From Hydrogenophaga sp. (lineage in GTDB: Bacteria; Pseudomonadota; Gammaproteobacteria; Burkholderiales; Burkholderiaceae_C): DNA of 64,000 bases. The position numbers and the translations under genes were made by a program. Below, in pieces: positions 26,211 to 35,230 of this stretch. The stretch covers positions 25,796 to 89,795 of the forward strand of contig JACVCO010000017.1 of the NCBI GenBank assembly GCA_016741995.1, written 5' to 3'. The notes beneath the pieces were generated by a model that saw nothing but the letters and a program-made list of their open reading frames with translations, had not been told where the DNA came from and did no database searches. Numbering within the stretch: position 1 is the stretch's first letter; every line of letters starts with the position of its first letter.

Positions 26211-27023
26211 TCAGCGCAGCACCCGCAGCGGCCGCTGCAACGCCAGATCGAGCCGGTGCGCCACGTCCACGCGCAGATCGAGCACGCCCTGGTCGAACCA
26301 GCCGTCGGCGGCCACCACCAGTTGCGTGCCCTCGTCGCAGCGGGCGCGCAGCACGTCGCGCGGGCGGCCTTCGGCCAGCTGGGCGGACCAGCGCAAGCCG
26401 CTGGCCTGCGCGGTGGCCTCGAAGCGCTGCAGCACATCGGCCGCCGCACGGCGGGCCTGCGCGATGCGGTGCTCGCGCATGCGCTGCGCGTGCCAGCCCG
26501 CGCCGATGGGCACCGGCCCCACGTTCTGCAGGCGCGGCACATCGATCACGGCGACGCCACACAGCTCGGCGCCATGGCGCCGCGCCAGGGCCACGGCCTG
26601 TTCGATCGCGCGGGCGATGTGCGGCCCGGCGGCGAGCGCGATCAGCACGCGCCGCACCGCGGCGTCGTCCGGCGCGCTGCCGTGCGCATCGCTGCCGCGC
26701 GGCAGCACACCGGCCAGCGCGTCTTCGCGCGTGCCGCGCCACAGCGGCACCCCGCTCACGTAGCCCGCGCGGCCGATGAGGTGGCCCGCCACCGGCGTGG
26801 TGATGAGCAGGAACAGCACGGCCAGCGCCACCTTCACCCAGGTGGCGGGCTCGCCCTGCAGCGCGGCCACACCCAGCAGCACCAGGCCGCTGCCGGCCAC
26901 GCCGGCCTTGGTGGCCGCGTGCATGCGCATGAAGAAATCGGGCAGCCGCAGCACGCCCACCGCGGCCAGCAGGCACAGCAGCGCGCCACCCAGCACCAGC
27001 AAGGCCCCGAGCCATTCGTTCAT
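26211..27023 (-). CDS. mnhG: Mrp subunit G fused to a universal-stress-protein-like domain (set 2)
   Basis: A 270-residue protein, more than twice the normal MnhG length. Residues ~1-105 are MnhG: three helices and the motif VLRLPDFFMRMHAATKAGVAG. After a short linker (GSDAHGSAPDD, ~residues 109-119) comes a soluble domain of about 150 residues with a UspA-like beta-alpha pattern: VRRVLIALAAGPHIARAIEQAVALARRHGAELCGVAVID, a middle ARRAAADVLQRFEATAQASGL and LVVAADGWFDQG. The ATP-binding motif of classical Usp (G-x2-G-x9-G-S/T) is not seen. The soluble part would face the cytoplasm and could sense or regulate the antiporter. The fusion is not a frameshift artefact: one frame is open throughout. 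Confidence 0.85.
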   Translation of the reverse strand: MNEWLGALLVLGGALLCLLAAVGVLRLPDFFMRMHAATKAGVAGSGLVLLGVAALQGEPATWVKVALAVLFLLITTPVAGHLIGRAGYVSGVPLWRGTREDALAGVLPRGSDAHGSAPDDAAVRRVLIALAAGPHIARAIEQAVALARRHGAELCGVAVIDVPRLQNVGPVPIGAGWHAQRMREHRIAQARRAAADVLQRFEATAQASGLRWSAQLAEGRPRDVLRARCDEGTQLVVAADGWFDQGVLDLRVDVAHRLDLALQRPLRVLR

Positions 27024-27322
27024 GGGTGTTCCTCCGCCGATGCGTCGGGGATGGTGCCGCGGGCGATGAAGCCGGCGAAGGCCACGGTGGCTAGAAAGCC
27101 CACCAGCGCCACGCCGAGCGCGATGTCCACGAAGGCCGGCGTGCCCGAGACCAGCGCCGCCAGGCCGGCCGCGGCCACGCCGATCAGGCCCAGCATGTCG
27201 AGCGCGATCACGCGGTCGGCCGCCGCCGGGCCACGCACGATGCGCACGCCCGCGGCCAGCACCGCGCCCGCGAGCAGCAGCGCCGCCAGGCCATACACGC
27301 CTTGAAGCAGGGTCTCGTTCAT
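27020..27322 (-). CDS. mnhF: Mrp antiporter subunit F (set 2)
   Basis: A 100-residue three-helix protein with the MnhF signature RIVRGPAAADRVIALDMLGLIGVAAAG. The true start is the ATG at 27322, overlapping mnhE by four bases. The C-terminus extends a little past the last helix with ARGTIPDASAEEHP. Overlaps mnhG2 by four bases at its end. Confidence 0.92.
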   Translation of the reverse strand: MNETLLQGVYGLAALLLAGAVLAAGVRIVRGPAAADRVIALDMLGLIGVAAAGLAALVSGTPAFVDIALGVALVGFLATVAFAGFIARGTIPDASAEEHP

Positions 27323-27651
27323 TCCAGCGTCTCCTTCACGCGGCGCTCGAAGCCGCTCTGGATCTGCGCGACGGTGTCGTCCGACAGGTTCATCACATGC
27401 ACATAGAGCACGCGCCGCCGCGGGCACACGTGCAGGCTGGTGGTGCCGGGCGTGAGCGTGACCAGGTTGGCCAGCAGGGCGATGCCGGTGTCGCTGCGCA
27501 GCGCCAGCGGCACGGCCACGATGCCGCTGCGCTGCACGCGCGCGGGGTGCAGCACGGCCTTGATCACGTCGTTCACCGAGAACGCGAGTTCGCGCACGAA
27601 GAGCCCGGCCAGCACGGCCCAGGCGCGGGTGCGTTGCCACACCAGGTTCAT
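27319..27651 (-). CDS. mnhE: Short Mrp antiporter subunit E (set 2)
   Basis: A 110-residue MnhE. It begins directly with the amphipathic region LFVRELAFSVNDVIKAVLHPA and keeps the core SGIVAVPLALRSDTGIALLANLVTLTPGTTSLHVCPRRRVLYVHVMNL. The two N-terminal membrane segments of normal ~160-residue MnhE, present in set 1, are missing. The start overlaps mnhD by four bases, and no in-frame coding for the missing part is visible upstream because mnhD occupies that region. Short MnhE forms may be a genuine subtype. Confidence 0.87.
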   Translation of the reverse strand: MNLVWQRTRAWAVLAGLFVRELAFSVNDVIKAVLHPARVQRSGIVAVPLALRSDTGIALLANLVTLTPGTTSLHVCPRRRVLYVHVMNLSDDTVAQIQSGFERRVKETLE

Positions 27652-29204
27652 GGCAGTTCTCCTGCGGGCGTCGGGGTGCCGGCGAGCCCGGGGTGGGCGG
27701 GGCCGAGCACGGCTTGCACATAAGCGGTGTGGCCCAGCATCTGCCCGGCCGCGCGCTGCGAGAAATGCACGAAGGGTTCGGCCCAGAGGCCGATGGTGAG
27801 CGTGATTGCCGCGAGCGCGCCGATCGGTGCGAGCAGGGCCACGCGGGCGGGGCCGGCGGCGCGCCACTCGCCGGCCGCGCGTTGCGACAGCGGGCCCGGC
27901 GCCTTCCAGAACGCTTCGTTCCAGATCTTGAGCATGGAATACAGCGTGAGCACGCCCACCATCAGCGCCACCACCGCCAGCGCCACGTGCCCGGCCTCCA
28001 GGCTGGAGCGGATCACCACGAACTTGGCCCAGAAGCCCGACAGCGGTGGCAGGCCCGCGAGCGACAGCGCCGGCACCACGAACAGCAGCGCCAGCAGCGG
28101 CGCGCTGCGGTGCAGGCCGCCGATGCGCTTGAGGTCGTACGAGCCGCCGGCCGCGCGGATGACGCCCGCGATGAGGAACAGGTTGGCCTTGACCACGATG
28201 TGGTGCAGCACGTACAGGATCGCGCCCGCGATGGCCAGCGGCGTGGCCACCGCCAGGCCGACCAGCATGTAGCCGATCTGGCTGACGATGTGGAACGAGA
28301 GGATGCGCCGCACGTCGTAGTGCGCTGCGGCCCCCAGCACACCGGTGACCATGGTGAGCGCGGCCAGCACGCCCACGATGGGGCCGATGAAATCCTGCGT
28401 GTGCGCGAACACCAGCGTGAAGCAGCGCAGGATCGCGTAGACCCCCACCTTGGTGAGCAGCGCCGCGAAGATGGCCACCACCGGCGCGCTGGCCGTGTGG
28501 TACGCCGCCGGCAGCCAGAAGAACAGCGGGAACACCGCGGCCTTGGCCCCGAAGGCCAGCAGGAACAGCACCGCCAGCGCCGACACCAGGCCCTGGTTCT
28601 CCACCTGCGGCAACGCCAGCGACAGGTCGGCCATGTTGAGCGTGCCGGTGAGCCCGTACAGGAAACCCACGCCCATCAGGAACAGCGTGGTCACCAGCAG
28701 GTTGAGCACCACGTACTTCACGCCCGCGTCGAGTTGTTCGCGCGTGCCGCCCTGCACCAGCAGGCCGAAGGACGAGATCAGCATGATCTCGAACCACACG
28801 TAAAGGTTGAAGATGTCGCCCGTGAGGAAAGCGCCCGTCACGCCCAGCAGCAGGCCGTGGTACAGCGGGTGGAACCAGGCGCGTTCGCGCTCCTTCGCGC
28901 CGCGCGCCAGCGCATAGACGGACACCACCACCGCCATCAGGCCGGTGATAACCACCATCGCGGCGCCGAACAGGTCGGCCACGAAGCTGATGCCGAAGGG
29001 CGCGGCCCAGGCACCGAACTGGGTGGCCAGCACGGTGCCGTCGAGCACGCCGCGCAGCAACAGCAGGCAGGCCAGCAGCAGGCCGGCGCTGCCCAGCAGG
29101 CTCACGCCGCGCTGCCACGCGGGCCGGCCCTGCAGCAGCGCGCACAGCGCCAGCGTGGCCAGCGGCACGGCCACGGGCAGGGTGAGCAGCAGGTGGGGCG
29201 TCAT
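27648..29204 (-). CDS. mnhD: Mrp antiporter subunit D (set 2)
   Basis: A 518-residue NuoM/N-like subunit with about 14 helices. The conserved GAKAAVFPLFFWLPAAYHTASAPVVAIFAALLTKVGVYAILR lies near residue 230, and FNLYVWFEIMLISSFGLLV near residue 125 carries the conserved glutamate. The ATG at 29204 overlaps mnhC by four bases. It is clearly divergent from the set 1 subunit D, so the two sets are not a recent duplication. Confidence 0.94.
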   Translation of the reverse strand: MTPHLLLTLPVAVPLATLALCALLQGRPAWQRGVSLLGSAGLLLACLLLLRGVLDGTVLATQFGAWAAPFGISFVADLFGAAMVVITGLMAVVVSVYALARGAKERERAWFHPLYHGLLLGVTGAFLTGDIFNLYVWFEIMLISSFGLLVQGGTREQLDAGVKYVVLNLLVTTLFLMGVGFLYGLTGTLNMADLSLALPQVENQGLVSALAVLFLLAFGAKAAVFPLFFWLPAAYHTASAPVVAIFAALLTKVGVYAILRCFTLVFAHTQDFIGPIVGVLAALTMVTGVLGAAAHYDVRRILSFHIVSQIGYMLVGLAVATPLAIAGAILYVLHHIVVKANLFLIAGVIRAAGGSYDLKRIGGLHRSAPLLALLFVVPALSLAGLPPLSGFWAKFVVIRSSLEAGHVALAVVALMVGVLTLYSMLKIWNEAFWKAPGPLSQRAAGEWRAAGPARVALLAPIGALAAITLTIGLWAEPFVHFSQRAAGQMLGHTAYVQAVLGPAHPGLAGTPTPAGELP

Positions 29205-29572
29205 GCGCGTTCCCCTTGCGTGCGCTCACCGGGTTCGGCCTCGCGCATGGCGTCCGGGTCCACCGTGCGCAGCGCGCGGTGCGCGCGCTCGAACAGCACC
29301 ACGGTGTAGGCCACGAGCGAGAACGAAATGACGATGGCCGTGAGGATGAGCGCCTGCGGCAGCGGGTTCGCGCTGGCGGCGATGGTGCTCGCGCCTTCGG
29401 GCACCAGCGGCGGCACCACGGACGACAGGCGCCCGCCCACGAAGATGGCCAGGTTCACCGCGTTGCCGAGCAACAGCAGGCCCAGCACCATGCGCAGCAG
29501 GTGGCGCGAGAGCAGCAGGTAGAGCGCGGCGGCGAGCAGCGCGCCGAAGGTGAGGGCGTAGAGGGTTTCCAT
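29201..29572 (-). CDS. mnhC: Mrp antiporter subunit C (set 2)
   Basis: A 123-residue NuoK-like subunit, three helices. The blocks LLSRHLLRMVLGLLLLGNAVNLAIFVGG and ANPLPQALILTAIVISFSLVAY match the family. It starts three bases after the mnhB stop and overlaps mnhD by four bases. Confidence 0.94.
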   Translation of the reverse strand: METLYALTFGALLAAALYLLLSRHLLRMVLGLLLLGNAVNLAIFVGGRLSSVVPPLVPEGASTIAASANPLPQALILTAIVISFSLVAYTVVLFERAHRALRTVDPDAMREAEPGERTQGERA

Positions 29573-29575
29573 CGA

Positions 29576-29989
29576 TCAGTCTTCCGTTGGCGTTCCGAGG
29601 TAGAAGCCCACGAACGCGCACACGGCACCCAGCACCGCCAGGTACACGCCGATGTCGAACAGCAGCGCCGTGCCGAGCGCGAAGCCGTTGTCCCAGACCT
29701 GCCATTGGTGCGTGAGGAAGGGCGCCTGCCCGAACAGCGCGGGCAGGCCGGAGACCAGCGCGAACAGCAGGCCCGTGCCGGCGATGGCCACCGGTGGCCA
29801 GCGCAGGGCGCGCAGCAAGGCCTCGCGCCCGCGCGGCAGCGCGTGCACGGTGAAGCCCGCGGCCGCCACCAGGCCGCCCACGAAGCCCCCACCGGGTTCG
29901 TTGTGGCCGCGCCAGAGCAGGTAGAGCGAGAAGAGCAGCGCGACGGGCAGCAGCACGCGCCCCGCGACGTTGAGGATCGGCGAGTTCAT
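29576..29989 (-). CDS. mnhB: Mrp antiporter subunit B (set 2)
   Basis: A 137-residue stand-alone MnhB with four helices. The hallmark [26 protein letters not shown] lies at residues ~20-45, and [21 protein letters not shown] near the C-terminus. In set 1 this domain is fused to subunit A instead. Starts with an ATGA overlap on mnhA. Confidence 0.94.
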   Translation of the reverse strand: MNSPILNVAGRVLLPVALLFSLYLLWRGHNEPGGGFVGGLVAAAGFTVHALPRGREALLRALRWPPVAIAGTGLLFALVSGLPALFGQAPFLTHQWQVWDNGFALGTALLFDIGVYLAVLGAVCAFVGFYLGTPTED

Positions 29990-32301
29990 TCGGTGCGCTC
30001 CTCGGGGCCCGCTGCCTTGCGCCCGCGCGAGCCGGCCAGCACCGCCGCCGCGGCCAGCGCGGCCAGGGCCAGCACGGTGATCTCACCCAGCGTGTCCAGC
30101 GCGCGGAAGTCCACGATGATCACGTTCACCAGGTTGCGGCCATGGGCCTCGGGCACGCTGGTGGCGCGGAAGAAATCGGAGAGTCGCTCGTCGAACGGCG
30201 TGGCCAGCACCGACAGCAGCATCAGCGAGGCGACCGCGCCGAAGCCGATGGCGATCACCGCGTCGTGGCGGCGCTGCGCGTTCGTGCGCGCGTCCTCACC
30301 GCCGAAGGGCATGCGCGACACCACGGCCAGCAGCACCACGATGGCCACCGCCTCGACCGAGAACTGGGTGAACGCCAGATCGGGCGCGCCATGGAACAGG
30401 AACACCAGCGCCAGCCCGAAGCCCACCATGCCCGCGGCCACGATGCCGCGCAGAAAACCGGGGGCGCGCACCACGGCCACGGCGGCCAGCACCAGCAGCG
30501 CGGGCAGCAGCGCGTACAGCGAGGCCGCGCCCTGCAACGAGGGCCAGGCCAGGCCGCCCTGCATGAACAAGGTGAGCCCCACCGCACCACCCACCACCAC
30601 CAGCGTGGCCCCGATGTAGCGGCGCAGGCTGCCGTTCTGGATGCGCAGCGTCTGCCACAGCGCCACGCGTTGCAGCGCGGTCATGGCTCGGTCGTAGCCG
30701 GCATCGGGGCCGTGGCGGGCGATCGCCTCGCGCGCCACCAGCGCGCGGTGCAGGCGGTCCCAGCCGCGGTACACCGCCACGCCCAGCGCCAGCGTGAGCA
30801 CGCTCAGGGCCAGCATGGGCGTGAGGCCGTGCCAGAGCGACAGCGTGCTCTCGGTGGCGTGGCCGGCCACGGCGTTCGCTGCGCCCTGCACCAGCGCACC
30901 GGCCAGGCCAGGCACCAGGCCCAGCACCAGGCCGAGCGCGGCCAGCAGCGCCGGGCCGATCCACATCGCCGTGGGCGGGTCGTGCGGTGTTTGCGGCGTG
31001 GGGCGCAGCGGGCCCCAGAAGGTGCGCACCGTGACCACGCCGGCCACCGCCACCATGACCGCGTTGGCCGCGATGGCCACCGCCACCGGCAGCCACGACG
31101 CGCTGGCGCTGAGGTTGGCCTCGTACACCAGTTCCTTGGCCACGAAGCCCACGAAGGGCGGCAGCCCCGCCATCGACAGGCCGGCGAGCAGCGCGATGGC
31201 CGCGGTCAGCGGCATCTTCTTCGCCAGGCCGCCGAGCTGGCTGCTGTCGCGCGTGCCGGCTTCGTGGTCCACGATGCCGGCCACCATGAACAGGCAGGCC
31301 TTGTAGAGCGCGTGCACCACCAGGAACGCCGCCATGGCAGTGGCCGCCAGCGGATGCGGCAGCGCGATGAGCATGACCAGCGTGCCCAGCGACACCACGG
31401 TGGAATAGGCCAGCACGCGTTTGAGATCCGTCTCGCGCAGCGCGAGCAGCGCGCCCGTGAGCATGGTGGCCAGGCCGGCGGTGAGCAGCAGCCCCGTCCA
31501 CAGCGCGTGCTCGCCGTACACCGGGTTGAGCCGCGCGAGCAGGTACACGCCGAGCTTGACCATGGTGGCCGAATGCAGGAAGGCCGACACCGGCGTGGGC
31601 GCCACCATGGCATTCGGCAGCCAGGCGTGCAGCGGCACCTGGGCCGATTTGGCGAACGCCCCGAGCGCCACCAGCGCAATCACCCAGGGCGCGCTCGCGT
31701 GCTGCGCCAGCCCGCCCATGGCCAGGATTTCGGAGATGCGGAAGGTGCCCGCGCTGTGGCCCAGCACGATGGCGCCCGCGAGCAGGGCCAGGCCACCGCC
31801 CACGGTGATCAGCAGGCCCTGTTGCGCCGAGCGGCGCGACGCGGCCTGCTCCGGCGTGAAGCCGATCAGCAGGAAAGACGCGAGGCTGGTGAGCTCCCAG
31901 AACACCAGCAGCGCGATCAGGTCGTCGGCCAGCACCGCGCCCAGCATCGCGCCCATGAACAGCGTGAGCCGCGCGAAGAAGCGGGCGATGTCCGCATGGC
32001 CCTGCAGGTAGCGCGCCGCGTACAGAAAGATGAAGGTGCCGATGCCGGTGATGAGCAGCGCGAACAGCAGCGACAGGCCGTCGGCGCGCAGCGCGAGCGA
32101 GATGTCCAGGCTGGGAATCCAGGCCCAGGTTTCGGTGTGCCCGGCGGGGGTTTGCGCGGCGGGCCAGTGCGTGGCGAAGCCGGCGAACAGGGCGGCTGGC
32201 AGCAGCCAGGCCGCGTTGGCCAGGCCGGCGCGCCAGCGCAGCAGCACCCAGAGCGCGGGTGCTGCGAGCAGGGAGGTGAAGACGAGTGGGGTGAGCGACA
32301 T
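29986..32301 (-). CDS. mnhA: Mrp antiporter subunit A (set 2)
   Basis: A 771-residue NuoL-like subunit, first gene of the seven-gene set. The core [41 protein letters not shown] is near residue 210 and the A-specific C-terminal part, [25 protein letters not shown], is near residue 715. About 20 helices. The ATG at 32301 lies about 20 bases downstream of the expected start point of a good sigma-54 promoter. From here fifteen genes run leftward to 17,297 with overlaps of one or four bases at most junctions. Confidence 0.95.
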   Translation of the reverse strand: MSLTPLVFTSLLAAPALWVLLRWRAGLANAAWLLPAALFAGFATHWPAAQTPAGHTETWAWIPSLDISLALRADGLSLLFALLITGIGTFIFLYAARYLQGHADIARFFARLTLFMGAMLGAVLADDLIALLVFWELTSLASFLLIGFTPEQAASRRSAQQGLLITVGGGLALLAGAIVLGHSAGTFRISEILAMGGLAQHASAPWVIALVALGAFAKSAQVPLHAWLPNAMVAPTPVSAFLHSATMVKLGVYLLARLNPVYGEHALWTGLLLTAGLATMLTGALLALRETDLKRVLAYSTVVSLGTLVMLIALPHPLAATAMAAFLVVHALYKACLFMVAGIVDHEAGTRDSSQLGGLAKKMPLTAAIALLAGLSMAGLPPFVGFVAKELVYEANLSASASWLPVAVAIAANAVMVAVAGVVTVRTFWGPLRPTPQTPHDPPTAMWIGPALLAALGLVLGLVPGLAGALVQGAANAVAGHATESTLSLWHGLTPMLALSVLTLALGVAVYRGWDRLHRALVAREAIARHGPDAGYDRAMTALQRVALWQTLRIQNGSLRRYIGATLVVVGGAVGLTLFMQGGLAWPSLQGAASLYALLPALLVLAAVAVVRAPGFLRGIVAAGMVGFGLALVFLFHGAPDLAFTQFSVEAVAIVVLLAVVSRMPFGGEDARTNAQRRHDAVIAIGFGAVASLMLLSVLATPFDERLSDFFRATSVPEAHGRNLVNVIIVDFRALDTLGEITVLALAALAAAAVLAGSRGRKAAGPEERTE

Positions 32302-32333
32302 GGGCAGGCCGTTGGGCGGACTGCCTCATCAGC

Positions 32334-32348
32334 GCAAGCGCCGTGCCC
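32334..32348 (-). promoter_or_regulatory. Sigma-54 (-24/-12) promoter upstream of mnhA set 2
   Basis: Read leftward the sequence is GGGCACGGCGCTTGC. It matches the sigma-54 consensus TGGCACG-N4-TTGC except for the first T, with the invariant GG and GC at the correct ten-base spacing. Transcription would start about 12 bases further, near 32,322, giving a leader of roughly 20 bases before the mnhA ATG at 32,301. A complete sigma-54 activator is encoded in the same gene array, which supports the call. Confidence 0.6.
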
Positions 32349-32446
32349 GCACGCGCCAGGGCGTGCGGGCCTTGCAGATCAAGGGCTTGCGTGGGCCGCG
32401 GCGCGTGCCGTGTTCAGCGGGGTGAACGCGCGGGCCGCGCCGTGTT

Positions 32447-34138
32447 TCAAGAACTGAACGCGCCGCGCAGCCGCGCCACCAGGCCCGCGGCGTCTGGCGG
32501 CACCGCGTCGCCGCGCCACACCACGTGCTGGTCGGGCCGGCACAGCAGCAGCGCGTGGCGGTACTCGGCCGGGCGCAGCGCTTCCTGCGCAATGTCGATG
32601 GCCTGCATGGGCACGCCGGCGTCGGCCGCCGCGTCCAGCAGGGGCTGCGCGTTCACCCCGGGTTGCGTGATCAGCAGCGTGTAGCCGGCGCCGAGTGCGT
32701 CGTACAGCGAACGCCCGTCGCTCAACCAGAAGTGCGGCGCACGGCAGCCCGGCACGGTGGAGGCCGTGAAGCCGCCCATGGTGTAGGGCGGGGGCGCCTC
32801 GCCGTCGGCCGCGATGATGGGCGAGCCCGCGTAGTAGTAGCCGTAGTTCAGGCCGGCGCAGCAGAACTGCTGCACGTTCAGTTCGTAGGCCTCGTCGCCG
32901 ATGAGCGCGCGCGCCGCGGCACCGGCCTCGTCGTCGGCCTCGATGTTCGCTGGCACGGCGCTGCGCGCCTTGATCATCTTCTGCGCGTGGTCCATCGCGA
33001 AGCGCGACACCTGCTCGGTGATGGGCTGGCGCTCGGCCTCGTAGGCATCGAGCATGGCCGGCTCGGCCCAGCCCTGCACCTGCGCGGCCAGCAGCCACGA
33101 AAGGTTGAGCGCGTCGGCGATGCCGGCGTTCATGCCGTAGCCCGCGTAGGGCACCCACAAGTGCGCGGCGTCGCCGGCAATGAACACACGCCGGTCGCGG
33201 AAGCGGTTGGCCACCAGGCGGCGGCCCACCCAGTCTTCCTTCGAGATCACCTCGTATTCGAAGTCGTCGCCCACGCCGAGGATGTGGCGGATGCTCTGGT
33301 CGCGGTCCACCGAATCGAACTCGGTCTCGTGCGGGTTCAGGTGGTTGTGCACCAGCCAGGTCTCGTGGCCGTCGATGGCGAAGGCGGTGCCGCAGCGGCG
33401 CGGGTTGTACGCGTAGTAGCACCAGGCGGGCTTGCCCGGCAGGCGGGCGAGCAGGTCCTTCGCGCGGATGTAGGTGGACTGCACGCGCTGGATCACGGGC
33501 GTGCCCTCGAACTGCGCGCCGATCGCCTTCCGCACGCCCGACGATCCGCCGTCGCAGCCGACGAGGAAGCGCGCGCGCACGGTGCGCGTGCTGCCGTCGT
33601 CCAGCCCGCTGAGCGTGGCGCTTACGCCGTGCTCGTCCTGCTCGAAGCCGTCCACGCGCGTGCGGTTGAGCAGCGTCACGTTCGGCAGCGCGGCGGTGTG
33701 CGCCAGCAGGATCGGTTCCAGGTAGATCTGGTTGATGCGGTGCGGCGGCTCGGCCGTGGGCCACCAGGTGTCGGGGCCGCCGTTGTCCACGAAGCGCTCG
33801 AGCCGGTTCGGGATCGGGATGCGCGTGAGCTCGGTGCCCGTCAACGACGTGCGGAAGGCCACGTCGTTGGGGTGCGCGTCGGGCAGGCCCGCGCGGCGCA
33901 GCTTGTCGGCCACGCCGAGCTGGCGAAAGCGCTCCATGGTGCGCGACGAGACGTGGTTGCACTTCACGCTTGGCGGTTCCAGGTAGGTGCGCAGCTCGGC
34001 GATGGTGACGCGCACGCCGCGGCTGGCGAGGTCCATCGCAAGCGTCAGGCCCACGGGGCCTGCGCCCACGATGAGCACGTCGGTGGTGGTGGAGGGGGCG
34101 GAGGGAGGCTGCTGTTCCGGCATGAGGGAGGGGTTCAT
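32447..34138 (-). CDS. FAD-dependent aromatic-ring monooxygenase (PheA/TfdB/MhpA family)
   Basis: A 563-residue flavoprotein hydroxylase that probably adds a hydroxyl to a phenolic ring using NAD(P)H and O2. The FAD-binding motif DVLIVGAGPVGLTLAMDLASRG is at ~residue 20, the DG motif VGCDGGSSGVRKAIG near 190 and the second FAD motif FIAGDAAHLWVPYAGYGMNAGIADALNLSW near 320, followed by a thioredoxin-like C-terminal domain. The start ATG at 34138 overlaps the tctC stop by four bases; the longer open frame upstream is a shadow. Substrate unknown. With the divergent LysR and a TctC receptor it forms a small catabolic unit. Confidence 0.88.
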   Translation of the reverse strand: MNPSLMPEQQPPSAPSTTTDVLIVGAGPVGLTLAMDLASRGVRVTIAELRTYLEPPSVKCNHVSSRTMERFRQLGVADKLRRAGLPDAHPNDVAFRTSLTGTELTRIPIPNRLERFVDNGGPDTWWPTAEPPHRINQIYLEPILLAHTAALPNVTLLNRTRVDGFEQDEHGVSATLSGLDDGSTRTVRARFLVGCDGGSSGVRKAIGAQFEGTPVIQRVQSTYIRAKDLLARLPGKPAWCYYAYNPRRCGTAFAIDGHETWLVHNHLNPHETEFDSVDRDQSIRHILGVGDDFEYEVISKEDWVGRRLVANRFRDRRVFIAGDAAHLWVPYAGYGMNAGIADALNLSWLLAAQVQGWAEPAMLDAYEAERQPITEQVSRFAMDHAQKMIKARSAVPANIEADDEAGAAARALIGDEAYELNVQQFCCAGLNYGYYYAGSPIIAADGEAPPPYTMGGFTASTVPGCRAPHFWLSDGRSLYDALGAGYTLLITQPGVNAQPLLDAAADAGVPMQAIDIAQEALRPAEYRHALLLCRPDQHVVWRGDAVPPDAAGLVARLRGAFSS

Positions 34139-35127
34139 TCGAGCTTGATGCCCGCGGTGCGGATCACCTGGCCCCACTTCACGGTTTCGGACTTGATGTA
34201 GTCGCCGAAGGCCTTGGGGGTGGTGGGGGCCGGTTCCACGCCGAGGCCGCGGATGGTGGTCTGGATGGCGGGGTCGTTGAGCGCCTCGACGAGCGCGGCG
34301 TTGAACTTGTTGACGATGGCGTCGGGCGTGGCCGCGGGCGCGACGATGCCGAACCAGCCCACCGACTCGTAGCCCGCCAGGCCCGCTTCGGCCACGGTGG
34401 GTACGTCGGGCAGCGCAGGCACGCGCTTGTCGCTGGTGACGGAGAAGGCGAGCAGCTTGCCGGCGCGGATGTGCGGCAGCGCCGCGGGCAGGTCGGTCAC
34501 GGCCAGCGGAATCTGGCCGGCCAGTGCGTCCACAGCCGCGGGGCCCGAGCCGCGGTAGGCCACCTGCACGATCTTCACGCCGGCCATCTGGTCGAACAGC
34601 GAGGCCGTGAGGTGCATCGCCGTGCCGTTGCCGCCGTGGCCCATGGTGAGCTTGCTCGGGTCGCGCTTGGCCAGGGCGATGAGCTCGGCCTGCGTGCGCA
34701 CGCCCACCGAGGGGTGGCCCACGATCACGAAGGGAATGGCCGCGACCAGCGAGACCGGCTTGAGGTCCTTCACCGGGTCGAACGGCATCTGCGGGTACAG
34801 GCTCACGTTGGCCGAGAGCGCGCCCGCCGCGCCCAGGCCCACGGTGTGGCCGTCGGGCTCGGCCTTGGCCACCGCGGTCAGGCCGATGTTGCCGCCCGCG
34901 CCCGGGCGGTTCTCGATCACCAGCGGCTGGCCGAGCTTCTCGCCCACGCGCGGGCCGATGGCGCGCACGATGGCGTCGGCACTGCCGCCGGGCGGGAAGG
35001 TCACGATCACGCGGATCGGCTTGGTCGGCCACGCGGCGTCCTGGGCGGTGGCGGGGCCGGCCAGCGCGAGCAGGGCGGCACCTCCGAGCGCGGCGCACAG
35101 CGTGCGGCGCAGGCATGGGGTCTTCAT
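34135..35127 (-). CDS. Tripartite tricarboxylate transporter substrate-binding protein (TctC/Bug family)
   Basis: A 330-residue periplasmic receptor. Signal peptide TLCAALGGAALLALAGPATAQ, then the Bug hallmark WPTKPIRVIVTFPPGGSADAIVRAIGPRVGEKLGQPLVIENRPGAGGNIGL, YPQMPFDPVKDLKPVSL and VPTVAEAGLAGYESVGWFG. No membrane subunits are adjacent; Bug proteins in this family are commonly orphan and may share permeases such as TctAB at 4.6-6.6 kb. Co-transcribed with the flavin monooxygenase (ATGA overlap), so it may bind the hydroxylase substrate or signal its presence. The ATG at 35127 begins the signal peptide; earlier in-frame starts have no function evident. Confidence 0.9.
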   Translation of the reverse strand: MKTPCLRRTLCAALGGAALLALAGPATAQDAAWPTKPIRVIVTFPPGGSADAIVRAIGPRVGEKLGQPLVIENRPGAGGNIGLTAVAKAEPDGHTVGLGAAGALSANVSLYPQMPFDPVKDLKPVSLVAAIPFVIVGHPSVGVRTQAELIALAKRDPSKLTMGHGGNGTAMHLTASLFDQMAGVKIVQVAYRGSGPAAVDALAGQIPLAVTDLPAALPHIRAGKLLAFSVTSDKRVPALPDVPTVAEAGLAGYESVGWFGIVAPAATPDAIVNKFNAALVEALNDPAIQTTIRGLGVEPAPTTPKAFGDYIKSETVKWGQVIRTAGIKLE

Positions 35128-35180
35128 CGGCTTGTCTCCTGGTTCTGGTGTGGGAATCCCGGGGGCCATTCAATCCGCTT

Positions 35181-35215
35181 CGCATTCATGCGTAAAGCGA
35201 AACTTATCGAACGAT
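35181..35215. promoter_or_regulatory. Candidate LysR operator in the divergent intergenic region
   Basis: Between tctC (leftward) and the LysR gene (rightward). Two short inverted repeats are visible: CGCAT-TC-ATGCG at 35181-35192 and ATCG-AA-CGAT at 35206-35215, the latter inside TTATCGAACGATTTA, which fits the T-N11-A pattern. The spacing and place, just before the LysR start at 35231, suit autoregulation and divergent activation. Confidence 0.4.
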
Positions 35216-35230
35216 TTATCATTTCAACTC

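Noticed and set aside
34139..35185. Upstream extension of the flavin monooxygenase frame
   Set aside because: It overlaps the whole tctC gene in another frame and shows no homology; the FAD motif starts right after the ATG at 34138.
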